A stretch of 64,000 nucleotides of DNA from Flavobacteriaceae bacterium bin25. GTDB taxonomy: Bacteria; Bacteroidota; Bacteroidia; Flavobacteriales; Flavobacteriaceae. Below are positions 38,201 to 46,239 of this stretch, one piece after another. The DNA lies in the NCBI GenBank assembly GCA_002238525.1, contig MPMN01000006.1:1-64000 (forward strand), read 5' to 3'. The notes under the pieces were generated by a model, which saw only the letters and a list, made by a program, of their open reading frames with translations, had not been told where the DNA came from and made no database searches. Position 1 is the stretch's first letter, and the number at the start of each line of letters is the position of its first letter. The position numbers and the translations under genes were made by a program.

Positions 38201-38321
38201 CAGAAAAGTCATATGTATTTAGAGTGACATATTCTTCTTTGATCGTGGCTGTTTGAGAAAGACCAAACACCGATACAAAGAGTATCAGTATGGTATGACG
38301 ATTAATGGATGGGTATATCAT
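35217..38321 (-). CDS. Secreted DUF5107-TPR protein
   Basis: A 1034-residue secreted protein often found with glycan-utilisation genes; its biochemical role is not known to me. A signal peptide (TILILFVSVFGLSQT) is followed by a DUF5107-like beta domain (about 30-380) with VYVCPDIGGKVWGAIEKSTG, SGGIEFNFGTIGHTPNCATP and WIWGLSDQGMIWEDLLTDSD, which resembles aldose-epimerase-like sandwich domains. The rest (about 440-1000) is a long array of tetratricopeptide repeats (for example FYKKSIAIEKTFLPALSRLA). It is on the same strand as the GH123-like gene. The sandwich may bind sugar and the TPRs may hold partners; both are inference. Confidence 0.75.
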   Translation of the reverse strand: MIYPSINRHTILILFVSVFGLSQTATIKEEYVTLNTYDFSEPNPIPDINRIYPYFKFQGYTSKGYDKNWKMVVLENDYIKVYVCPDIGGKVWGAIEKSTGKEFVYFNNSAKFRSISIRGPWTSGGIEFNFGTIGHTPNCATPVDYTTQVNDDGSVSCTVGSYDLTSRTRWNVEISLEPDKAYFKTKTSWYNSSNLPTSYYHWMNAAAKASGNLQFIYPGTNYIGHDGEVGKFPLENSRDISFYEKNDFGSYKSYHVLNSHTNFFGGYWHDEKFGFGRYSLYDEKPGKKIWIWGLSDQGMIWEDLLTDSDGQYIEWQSGKLFNQAAELSTKTPFKHQEFLPGENDLMEEYWFPFKDIENVVASSPLGLLNLVEREQGYEIRISPLQKIDEEIRLTIDGENVYSNHINLEPLETDSIFIESKKGEDINLNIGKDKLVYSSETRDLNRPLEAQEAFNWNSAFGNYIKGKEFEAQRNHSDAEKFYKKSIAIEKTFLPALSRLALLNYRKMNYKVALSYAQKALAINTYDPEGNYVYGLVHVKLKNKYDALSGFSIAVASPQYRSASYYEMAKIHFKAKEYNKALNYLDKSLSSNSKHYNSYKIKAIIHRILGNYEVARATLSKIEDYDATHNFSEIEKFLQYPSPDSLKIIRSKTTGEFPAQNYLELGIFYYELELFEDAIKVLEIASQDVLVDYWLAFLYKTLGNNSLANLSLNRALEASPEFVFPFRQESVQVLENSLTDKSHWKTRYYLGLIHWHLNNLKKAKNYFEKCKMEPDYSAFYIARSILFSEQANKIETDLEKAFQLDPDDWRVNKHLSEYFIKNEDLSKGLHHAKKAYRSNRSNSEVIVHLAKTLLAQKDYSACLKILEKHTLIPYEGFSEGRTIYYQAATKQSFKFLKSGKLKQAMIFAEKSRSWPKNIGVGKPYHVDDRIADFITAVAKEVENELNEANYYYEKVMNYSSEKIDKEDTTLLAQLVAAQKLESSSKMNSIREVLNTHHDSKSLMWVKNEFENYSETDKSVNQKISIVERILFDSPQI

Positions 38322-38678
38322 AATTTAAAAACTATTCGAATAGTTGCATTTGAGAGTTGATTGTACAAACATATTTAAGATGTTTATATCCAAGGTTATT
38401 AGATAATTATATAATATCAAATGTCAATAAATGTAAGATTAAAATGGATATTTTCAAGAAGAAAAACTCTTAAAGTTTTCTGATCTCTTCATAACGGACT
38501 TGGATTGCAGGGGATACCTTTCTGAGATCAAATGGAATGACGGTTTTAACCAAGCTTGCGAGCTAGACATTCCCTAAATTCCATAGGAACAATAATTAAA
38601 CGTTGGCTTACTGCCACCTTCGGTTGTCAAATGTATGGTAAGAGACTGAGTATTTGATGTAAATTTGAAGAAAAAATA
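38322..38678. other. Right junction of the inserted segment, upstream of sufE
   Basis: A 357-bp AT-rich spacer between the divergently placed DUF5107 gene and sufE. It must supply a new promoter for sufE, which normally has none of its own when it follows sufS. No clear -33/-7 pair was found. A GTTTTAACCAAGCTTGCGA at about 38533 weakly recalls the CAAGTTTGTC end family. Confidence 0.4.
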
Positions 38679-39125
38679 GTGGAGCAAAATACTATATGTG
38701 CAATTGAAGAAAAACAAAAAGAGGTAATGGATTCTTTTTCTTTTTTGGAGAACTGGGAGCAACGATATGAATATATGATTGACTTGGGTAAATCATTACC
38801 ATTAATAGATTCCAAGTACAAAACAGATGACTTCATCATCAAAGGATGCCAATCAAGAGTCTGGATGCATGCCCATCTTGAAGATGATAGACTTTTTTTT
38901 ACTGCTGATTCAGATGCTATTATCACCAAAGGAATAATTGCTATCTTGATACAAGTTTATTCTGGTCAAAAGCCTAATGAAATTTTAAGATCAGATGGAT
39001 CATTTATTGATAAAATTGGCATAAAGGAACACTTGTCTCCAACTAGGGCCAATGGATTAGGATCGATGATCAAACAAATAAAATTTTATGCAATAGCCTT
39101 TCAAACACAAATTCGACCATCATGA
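38679..39125 (+). CDS. sufE: Sulfur acceptor protein SufE
   Basis: Takes persulfide sulfur from SufS and passes it to SufB. The 148-residue protein has the family blocks RYEYMIDLGKSLPLID, then KGCQSRVWMHAHLEDDRLFF with the acceptor cysteine C57, and the C-terminal LSPTRANGLGSMIKQIKFYA. The likely start is GTG at 38679; an internal ATG at 38727 would remove the first helix. It overlaps sufT by 4 bp (ATGA). Its position 25.8 kb from sufS is unusual. Confidence 0.93.
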   Translation: MEQNTICAIEEKQKEVMDSFSFLENWEQRYEYMIDLGKSLPLIDSKYKTDDFIIKGCQSRVWMHAHLEDDRLFFTADSDAIITKGIIAILIQVYSGQKPNEILRSDGSFIDKIGIKEHLSPTRANGLGSMIKQIKFYAIAFQTQIRPS

Positions 39126-39448
39126 CAGACAAAAAACTTGACGAAAAAGAATTGGGCGAGCAAATAGTTCGTGTACTGAAAACCATTTATGATCCCGAAA
39201 TACCTGTTGATATCTATGAGTTGGGGCTGATATATGATGTGATGATTAATCCGGAGAGAGATGTAAAAATTCTCATGACCCTGACCACACCAAACTGTCC
39301 TGTTGCAGAAACTCTTCCTATGGAAGTAGAAGAAAAGGTCAAATCAATCGACTTGGTGAAATCTTCAATTGTTGAAATCACTTTTGACCCTCCCTGGAAT
39401 AATGACATGATAAGTGATGAAGCCAAACTAGAATTAGGTCTACTTTAA
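39122..39448 (+). CDS. sufT: SufT-like DUF59/MIP18 family Fe-S maturation protein
   Basis: A small protein thought to help Fe-S cluster maturation or transfer. The 108-residue sequence has the DUF59 signature DPEIPVDIYELGLIYDV near residues 22-38, the conserved cysteine in TLTTPNCPVAETLP near 62, and the C-terminal FDPPWNNDMISDEAKLELG. It overlaps sufE by 4 bp and lies 11 bp upstream of the DUF2480 gene. Confidence 0.92.
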   Translation: MTDKKLDEKELGEQIVRVLKTIYDPEIPVDIYELGLIYDVMINPERDVKILMTLTTPNCPVAETLPMEVEEKVKSIDLVKSSIVEITFDPPWNNDMISDEAKLELGLL

Positions 39449-39459
39449 ATTTACAATCT

Positions 39460-39969
39460 ATGTCCAAAGATATAGTCAATAGGGTAAGCAAAAGCCCTAT
39501 TGTGAATATAGATTTAGAAGTCTACTGGCCAAAAGAACCCCAGACCTCAATTGATATATCTCAATGGCTGGAAAACGGTTATTTGGTACGAGAAAAACCG
39601 TTTCGATCAGCCTTGATTAGTCATGACTGGAACCAGTATAAAAACCACTACATCCGTCTTTTTTGTTCTACGGAGGCTGTTTTGCCAGGTTGGACCCACC
39701 TATTGGTCTCCACCTATCTCCATGGTATTGCAAAATTTGTGGTTCAGGGTACTGAAGAGGAATTTCTAAATAAAATTTATACTCAAATTGTCAATGAGAT
39801 AGATATGGAACCTTTCCGAGATAAACCTATAATGATTAATGGATGCGGCTCAAAAGAAATTCCACAAGATGCACTAGTTCAATTAGTGCAAAGAATCCAA
39901 AAAGTGGCCAGAAGCGTTTTTTTTGGAGAAGCTTGTTCCAATGTACCGCTATGGAAAAAAAGAGTTTAG
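39460..39969 (+). CDS. DUF2480 family protein
   Basis: A 169-residue protein conserved in Bacteroidota at the end of the suf locus; function unknown. Typical text is FRSALISHDWNQYKNHYIRL near residue 48, and CSTEAVLPGWTHLLVSTYL, then INGCGSKEIPQDALVQLVQR and FFGEACSNVPLWKK near the end, with conserved cysteines that could contact metal. Its presence with sufE-sufT supports the view that this is the displaced tail of the suf operon. Confidence 0.88.
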   Translation: MSKDIVNRVSKSPIVNIDLEVYWPKEPQTSIDISQWLENGYLVREKPFRSALISHDWNQYKNHYIRLFCSTEAVLPGWTHLLVSTYLHGIAKFVVQGTEEEFLNKIYTQIVNEIDMEPFRDKPIMINGCGSKEIPQDALVQLVQRIQKVARSVFFGEACSNVPLWKKRV

Positions 39970-40112
39970 TTTATAAACTTTAGGAAGTAGTAATCATCAT
40001 CAACTCAATATTCTTTCTTTCCAAGTATCGCATTCATTTAGCACATAATTTTATGGAATTGTGCAAACCAATCATATTAATGGGAGGGTAAATATAGCTT
40101 CCAATTGAGACA

Positions 40113-41417
40113 GTGAAAAATCCCCAAAAGACTCCTCCCTCTATTCTCGTTTTGACCTATTATTGGCCACCTTCAGGGGGTTCTGGAGTGCAACGATGGG
40201 TGTATTTCTGCAAATATTTACAACAATTTGGATGGGATGTTTCGGTGGTAACAGTTGATCCCAAATATGCTTCGTATCCGGTTATTGATTTGAGTCTATG
40301 CAAGTATATTTCTTCTGTTGAATCCCACAAAACCAAATCTTTTGAGGCTCTAACTCTATATAGATTATTGCATTTTAGAAAAAAACGACGACTTCCTCAA
40401 GGTGAAATAAACACTAAAGGTTTGTTTAATAAAGTTCTTGCCTTTATTAGGGGGAATTTTTTTATTCCTGACGCAAGAAGAGGTTGGAATTCCTATGCAT
40501 TGAAAAAGGCTCATCAGATATTAAAAAAAAAGTCTATTCAATATTTGGTAACTACAGGACCTCCTCATTCTACTCATTTGGTAGGAATAAAATTGGTTGA
40601 TAGATATAAACTCAAATGGCTGGCTGATTTTAGGGATCCTTGGACAGATTTATTTTATAACCAACAACTCTACAGATTACCTTGGGTAAAAAAGAGGGAT
40701 GCTCAATTAGAAAGAAAAGTGCTCAATAAAGCTGATGGCATTTTGACCACTATCGAAGGAAATCTACACAAAAATTTAAGCAATAGGATAAGCAAGAATC
40801 AGCGTTTCTTTTCGGTGCCCAATGGATTTGACCATGAATTAATCGAACAAATCTGTCCAAATAAAAGCCTGAAATTTCATATTGCCTATACTGGAGTATT
40901 GACCAACAACCACAGTTTTATGTGCATTATTGAAGTGCTGGAAATACTGCAATCAAGATATCCAAATCAGTTTGTTTTGTCCCTCGCGGGGAATATCCGC
41001 CCTTCCATAATAAGCATTATTTCGAAACGATTAAAACACATTACGGTACGAGATTTGGGGTATATATCCCATAGTAAATCTATTGAATTGATCAAGAGTG
41101 CCCATCTACTATTGGCTTTTTCATTTAGACGGCATCGCAATGAGATGATTTCAGGAAAATTACTTGAGTATTTAGCTAGTGGAACACCCATGATTGTTAT
41201 TGATAATCCAGACAGTCCAGCCGGAAGAATTGTTGTTCAGTCAACTGTTTCCCTTATATGTATGGATAATGATTACAACAAAATCCATGATTTCATACAA
41301 AGGCTAATTGATTCATGGATAGCTAAAAGGTCTTTAAGTAATCAATTTAATAATATCTCGGAGTATTCCAGAAAAAGATTGACTAAAGATCTCGAAAAAG
41401 TTTTGTACAATTTATAG
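40113..41417 (+). CDS. GT4-type glycosyltransferase
   Basis: A 434-residue cytoplasmic glycosyltransferase of the GT-B fold, likely for surface polysaccharide or glycolipid. The N-terminal domain starts ILVLTYYWPPSGGSGVQRWV, a pattern of Bacteroidota glycosyltransferases, and has WLADFRDPWTDLFYNQQLYR near residue 170. The C-terminal domain shows FHIAYTGVLTNNHSF near 250 and SGKLLEYLASGTPMIVIDN near 345, where the E of LEYLASG is the typical donor-binding glutamate position. The start appears to be GTG at 40113. It stands alone, 143 bp after the DUF2480 gene. Substrate unknown. Confidence 0.8.
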   Translation: MKNPQKTPPSILVLTYYWPPSGGSGVQRWVYFCKYLQQFGWDVSVVTVDPKYASYPVIDLSLCKYISSVESHKTKSFEALTLYRLLHFRKKRRLPQGEINTKGLFNKVLAFIRGNFFIPDARRGWNSYALKKAHQILKKKSIQYLVTTGPPHSTHLVGIKLVDRYKLKWLADFRDPWTDLFYNQQLYRLPWVKKRDAQLERKVLNKADGILTTIEGNLHKNLSNRISKNQRFFSVPNGFDHELIEQICPNKSLKFHIAYTGVLTNNHSFMCIIEVLEILQSRYPNQFVLSLAGNIRPSIISIISKRLKHITVRDLGYISHSKSIELIKSAHLLLAFSFRRHRNEMISGKLLEYLASGTPMIVIDNPDSPAGRIVVQSTVSLICMDNDYNKIHDFIQRLIDSWIAKRSLSNQFNNISEYSRKRLTKDLEKVLYNL

Positions 41418-42097
41418 TATTTTCCCTGCAATAAGTTTACCCACAACAGATAAGTAAAATAGATTGATCACTACTTTCAAACCAATATGCGGATAAACAA
41501 GTTCATCTTATGGTTATTTTCTAATTGATTGTTTTTTGATGCATGACATTCTAAGCCATTCATTCTTACATAGAGAGACATCAAAGACCTAAAAAACACC
41601 ACCACCACTATCATCCAATTTATTTATCCTTGATTTATAATTGAAGATTCTATCCTAAAGTTGCATTAATGGGTTGATTCTATGCACTGAAAACCCATCT
41701 TTGATACAGTGTGGTTGATAACAATGTGAAAACAAAATAATACTTAAGCATAAAATCTTAGCATAATAACCAAAATATGTAGACTAATAGGCAAATAATT
41801 GCCTTTAAGAACCGACTAAATCGGTTCAAGTAAAAAAGCTTTGTTTTTGTGGTGATTATTAAAACGGAATATTGATTTTGACAAACTCAAACAAAATGAG
41901 ACAAAACAGTTACCCCAAAATTTCATAAGTATAGTCTCAAGAAAAGAAATGAAATTTTCTAGGCAATACCTAAAACAATGATTTTGTAGATATTTTAAGA
42001 GTTAGTATTATAATTTAGCATAAATTGTGAATCCCTCGTTTCATCTGTCAATAGAATTAAGGGTTATATATCATGGTTTAAGACTTGGATTTTAAGT
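41418..42097. other. 680-bp intergenic region with a repeat-end relic
   Basis: No gene recognised. At 41820-41887 lies a worn copy of the CGCAAGTTTGTCAAAA-family end (GGTTCAAGTAAAAAAGCTTT, GATTATTAAAACGG, TTGATTTTGACAAACTC), matching the right part of 31370-31461. The last 200 bp should hold the promoter of the PhyH-VCBS pair; no consensus element is evident. Confidence 0.5.
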
Positions 42098-42835
42098 GTG
42101 CTAACAAAACAACAAATTGATATTTTTCAGTCGGAAGGATTTTTAGCTTTCCCAAACCTATTAAATAGTTCTCAAGTCGCATGGTATTCTGATCAATACA
42201 ACCAGATTTTGGAAATGACCAAAAAGAATTATGCTTTAAGATCTGATCTCTCAGGAGAAAGATCCAATGTCCAGAGTGTTGAAAAAATTACCCAGATAAT
42301 GCTTCCTTCAAAATTACTGCCTGAATTATCGCAATCTGTTGTGTACCAAAAAGGATTGGAAATATCCAAAGCTCTTTATGGGGAAGATATGATATTGGAT
42401 TTTGATATGTTGATTAATAAACCCCCAAATACTCAGTCCCCAACTCCCTGGCACCAAGATGAAGCATACTGGATAGATTTAAATGACAAAAGAGCACTTA
42501 GTATTTGGGTAGCAATTGACAATGCCCAAATTGAAAATGGATGCATGTGGTACATCCCAAAGTCTCACCTAAAAAAAATCAGAAAACATTTCCAAAAAAA
42601 AACCAATGGTCCACTTCAATGTAGAGGATCAGAAGAAGAAGCTCTGCCAGTTCCTCTGAATCCCGGAGATTGTGTGATGCACCAAGGAAGGACAATTCAT
42701 TACAGCAGAGGAAATACAACCTCCAATTCACGACGAGCTTACATCTTGAACTACCGTCCTAAATCAATGGTTGCATTAGAACGTGCTCAGGGGTTCGATC
42801 ATACCGGAGTAAAAAAAAATAGAAGAAATCAATGA
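42098..42835 (+). CDS. Phytanoyl-CoA dioxygenase (PhyH) family enzyme
   Basis: A predicted Fe(II)/2-oxoglutarate-dependent oxygenase. The 245-residue protein has the iron ligands H119 and D121 in TPWHQDEAYW and the distal H201 in MHQGRTIHYSRGN, followed by the 2-oxoglutarate-binding R in SRRAYILNYRP. The start is GTG at 42098. It lies 10 bp before the VCBS/UnbV lipoprotein gene, so they form an operon. The natural substrate is unknown; such enzymes near SusCD and VCBS genes may act on sugar-derived or small organic substrates. Confidence 0.88.
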   Translation: MLTKQQIDIFQSEGFLAFPNLLNSSQVAWYSDQYNQILEMTKKNYALRSDLSGERSNVQSVEKITQIMLPSKLLPELSQSVVYQKGLEISKALYGEDMILDFDMLINKPPNTQSPTPWHQDEAYWIDLNDKRALSIWVAIDNAQIENGCMWYIPKSHLKKIRKHFQKKTNGPLQCRGSEEEALPVPLNPGDCVMHQGRTIHYSRGNTTSNSRRAYILNYRPKSMVALERAQGFDHTGVKKNRRNQ

Positions 42836-42845
42836 AATATCAATT

Positions 42846-45800
42846 TTGATGTCTAAGTATTTGCTTTTATCCATTTTTCTTTTTTCTGTTGGCTGCTCAA
42901 CTAAAGATCAGACTCTATTCACTTTGCTTAGCTCCAATAAAACGGGAATAAAATTTCAAAATCTACTGAAAGAAACCCAAGAATTCAATGTTCTAAACTA
43001 CGGTTATTTATATAACGGAGGAGGCGTAGCTATTGGAGATGTGAACAACGATGGACTTGAAGATATCTATTTTACAGGAAATATGGTGGCATCAAAACTC
43101 TACTTGAATCAAGGAAATCTGAAATTTTTGGATGTGACTTCAGAGGCAGGTCTTAAAGCTGAGGGTCTATGGAATACGGGGACCGTAATGGTGGATATCA
43201 ATGCTGATGGTTGGCTTGATATTTTTGTCTGCCGCTCAGCAGCTAAAACAGCTCCTTATCGTAGAAATCTATTTTTTATAAACAACAAAGACGGAACCTT
43301 TACCGAGATGGGTGAAGGTATGGGACTATTTGATACCGGATACACTACAAATGCTCTGTTTTTTGATTACGATAGAGACAATGATTTAGATTTATACCTA
43401 CTGAACCATTCTGTTCAAGAGTACGCTGGATTTGACCGATTAACCGGTGAACTAAAGAACAAACAAGACTTCAATTATGGAGACCGATTATACCAAAACG
43501 TTGGTGGATTTTTTGTTGATGTAACCAAAACTTCAGGAATCAAAACAAATGTTTTGGGCTTCGGACTCGGAGTTGCAGCGGCAGACTTCAATGAAGATGG
43601 ATGGCCTGATTTGTATGTCTCTAACGATTACAATGAAGAAGACTATCTGTACATCAATAACCAAGACGGTACATTTACTGAAAGCCTTAGGGAGTTTATT
43701 GATTATACTCCTTTATTTTCTATGGGTTCTGATTTTGCCGATATGAATAATGATGGCTCAATGGATATCGTATCCCTAGATATGTTGCCAGAATCTCAAA
43801 CACGACAAAAGATGGTTCTCGGCCCTGATAATTATGAAAAACATAGCCAATTGACTAATTCGGGATTTCATCATCAGTATATGCGCAATATGCTTCAAGT
43901 GAATCAAGATGGAAAGTTTTTCTCCGAAGTGGGACAATTTTCAGGAATTTCCAATACCGACTGGTCTTGGGCTGCTTTAGCTGCAGATTATGATAATGAT
44001 GGCTGGAATGATTTATTTGTTACCAATGGATATAAAAGAGACTATACCAATATGGATTTTGTCAGCTATGCAGTGCAGCAACGTCTTGATCAGCAGCAAA
44101 ATAACAGCGAATTAGAAGTGATGAAACTCATCAACGAAATCCCCTCATCAGTTCAGGAAAACTATATGTTTAGACAAATAGAACCCCTGAAGTTTAAAAA
44201 GATGAATAAATTGTGGGGGTTCGACCACAATACCCTTTCCAATGGAGCAGCATATTCAGATTTGGATAATGATGGAGATTTAGATCTGGTGGTCAACAAT
44301 ATTGAACAGAATGCTTCTATTTACCGAAATAATGCTGAAAAATTATCATCAAATAATTCTTTGACAGTTGAATTATTTGATGAAAACTCTTTAAATCCTC
44401 AAGCTATTGGTGCTCACGTGGTTGTATATATCCGAAATAAAACATTACATCGATTAAATCAACCTGTGAGGGGATTTCAATCTTCGGTAACTAGGAAATT
44501 GCATTTTGGTTTAGGTCAAGAAAAAATAATCGATTCTATTGAAGTTAGATGGCCCGATGGACTAAAACAGATCCAGGTGGTTCAAAATGCTGTGTCAGAA
44601 ATAGTAATTGATAAAGGACAAAATCTTAAACCAAATACTACCCCGGAAAGAAGCCCGACGATTTTCAGAAGATTAAAGAACACTAGGCTTGATAGTATTA
44701 GGCATCAAGAAAATCATTTTGTCGATTTTAAAAGAGAGCGATTATTGCCTTTTTTCCTTTCTACCAAAGGTCCTAGAATTGCTATAGGTGATTCCAATCA
44801 AGATGGAAGATCTGATGTTTATATGGTTGGAGCAAAAGGGTATCAAGGACAACTATGGACACAAGATCATATAGGTGAATTCCAAGCTGATACTCAACCT
44901 TCTTTTGTTCAGGCGATAGAAAGCGAACAAACCGCAGCAGTATTTTTCGATGCCGATGGCGACGGTGATGAAGATCTCTACACAGTAAGCGGAGGGAATG
45001 AGAATCAAGGTGAATTATTGCAAGATTATTTGTATATCAATCAAGGAGGGAAATTCATAGAATCGCCTAATCAGCTTCCAGATGAATCGGTTTCCGGCTC
45101 TTGTGTGGTGGCCTCCGATATCGATAATGATGGAGATATCGATTTATTTGTAGGTTCCTCGGGTGTCCCTGGTCAATATCCACTATCCACTCAGAGTCTT
45201 TTATTGATAAACGATGGTAAAGGGATGTTTACATTGGAAAATAGTAGGGTTGAAAATGAAAATGATTTAGGAAAGATCAATGATGCACTATTCTATGATA
45301 TTGATGATAATGGATTTGAAGATCTAATCGTGGTGGGACATTGGATGGCTCCCAAATTTTTACTCAATAAGGATGGTCAATTTTCTTTTATGGATGCTCC
45401 CTTTTTAGAAAATCAAATAGGTCTTTGGAATTCAATTGAAAAAGGGGATTTTAATAATGATGGTCAGATGGATTTTGTTTTGGGAAACCTTGGACAAAAT
45501 AGTCAATTGAATGCCCCTATTACCCTAATCTATAAAGACTTTGATGAAAATGGGTCAATTGATCCAATTCTCTGCGTCGAAGAAAATGAAGCACTAGTTC
45601 CTTTTGTTTCTAAGGATGATATTCAGAGTCAGATACCAGATTTAAAATCCAAATATGTGTCCTATGCTTCTTATGCTGACCAAACTATAGATGAGATATT
45701 TACTGCGAAACAATTAGCTGGAGCCCAAAAAATAGAGATTAACAATCTATCCTCAGGTTGGCTAAAATCAGTAGGCAAAGGCAATTATGAATTCCTTGAG

Positions 45801-46121
45801 CTTCCATCTCAGGTACAATTTTCTCCTGTTTTTGCCATTTTGCCCCTGGATTACAATCAAGATGGAAATATCGATTTGATTACCGCAGGAAATCTTTTTG
45901 GAACAAGAGTCAAGCTGGGGCGTTTTGCTACCTCTAAAGGGGAACTATTACAGGGTGATGGTCAAGGAAATTTCCATACCGTGCCATATTCAGAGAGCGG
46001 ACTTTATAACAGTGGAGAGATTAGAGATATACAATTGGTAAAAATTCAAAATAATTTGGCCGTGTTGGTGGCTAGAAATAACGAAACGATAAACGTGTTC
46101 TACCTACCGGAAAGAAATTAG
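42846..46121 (+). CDS. VCBS/FG-GAP repeat lipoprotein, CRTAC1/UnbV type
   Basis: A 1091-residue surface lipoprotein (signal SKYLLLSIFLFSVGCST). It has many FG-GAP/VCBS calcium-loop units such as GDVNNDGLEDIYF, ADFNEDGWPDLYV, SDLDNDGDLDLVV, SDIDNDGDIDLFV and GDFNNDGQMDFVL, which should form two seven-bladed propellers. Between them (about 510-590) lies an ASPIC/UnbV domain with HVVVYIRNKTLHRLN and GFQSSVTRKLHFGLG, DSIEVRWPDG. Its function is probably extracellular binding; exact role unknown. An inactivated 5' fragment of a related gene lies at 19403-19669. Confidence 0.9.
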   Translation: MMSKYLLLSIFLFSVGCSTKDQTLFTLLSSNKTGIKFQNLLKETQEFNVLNYGYLYNGGGVAIGDVNNDGLEDIYFTGNMVASKLYLNQGNLKFLDVTSEAGLKAEGLWNTGTVMVDINADGWLDIFVCRSAAKTAPYRRNLFFINNKDGTFTEMGEGMGLFDTGYTTNALFFDYDRDNDLDLYLLNHSVQEYAGFDRLTGELKNKQDFNYGDRLYQNVGGFFVDVTKTSGIKTNVLGFGLGVAAADFNEDGWPDLYVSNDYNEEDYLYINNQDGTFTESLREFIDYTPLFSMGSDFADMNNDGSMDIVSLDMLPESQTRQKMVLGPDNYEKHSQLTNSGFHHQYMRNMLQVNQDGKFFSEVGQFSGISNTDWSWAALAADYDNDGWNDLFVTNGYKRDYTNMDFVSYAVQQRLDQQQNNSELEVMKLINEIPSSVQENYMFRQIEPLKFKKMNKLWGFDHNTLSNGAAYSDLDNDGDLDLVVNNIEQNASIYRNNAEKLSSNNSLTVELFDENSLNPQAIGAHVVVYIRNKTLHRLNQPVRGFQSSVTRKLHFGLGQEKIIDSIEVRWPDGLKQIQVVQNAVSEIVIDKGQNLKPNTTPERSPTIFRRLKNTRLDSIRHQENHFVDFKRERLLPFFLSTKGPRIAIGDSNQDGRSDVYMVGAKGYQGQLWTQDHIGEFQADTQPSFVQAIESEQTAAVFFDADGDGDEDLYTVSGGNENQGELLQDYLYINQGGKFIESPNQLPDESVSGSCVVASDIDNDGDIDLFVGSSGVPGQYPLSTQSLLLINDGKGMFTLENSRVENENDLGKINDALFYDIDDNGFEDLIVVGHWMAPKFLLNKDGQFSFMDAPFLENQIGLWNSIEKGDFNNDGQMDFVLGNLGQNSQLNAPITLIYKDFDENGSIDPILCVEENEALVPFVSKDDIQSQIPDLKSKYVSYASYADQTIDEIFTAKQLAGAQKIEINNLSSGWLKSVGKGNYEFLELPSQVQFSPVFAILPLDYNQDGNIDLITAGNLFGTRVKLGRFATSKGELLQGDGQGNFHTVPYSESGLYNSGEIRDIQLVKIQNNLAVLVARNNETINVFYLPERN

Positions 46122-46239
46122 GACTTCGTATTGCCTTAGATTTTATGGACATAAATCGACTTAATAGATTCCATGCCAATAGGTTTGAAATTTGAACCAT
46201 GTTTTTTTGTCCCCAAAAGAGAATGAAAATTAATTCTTA

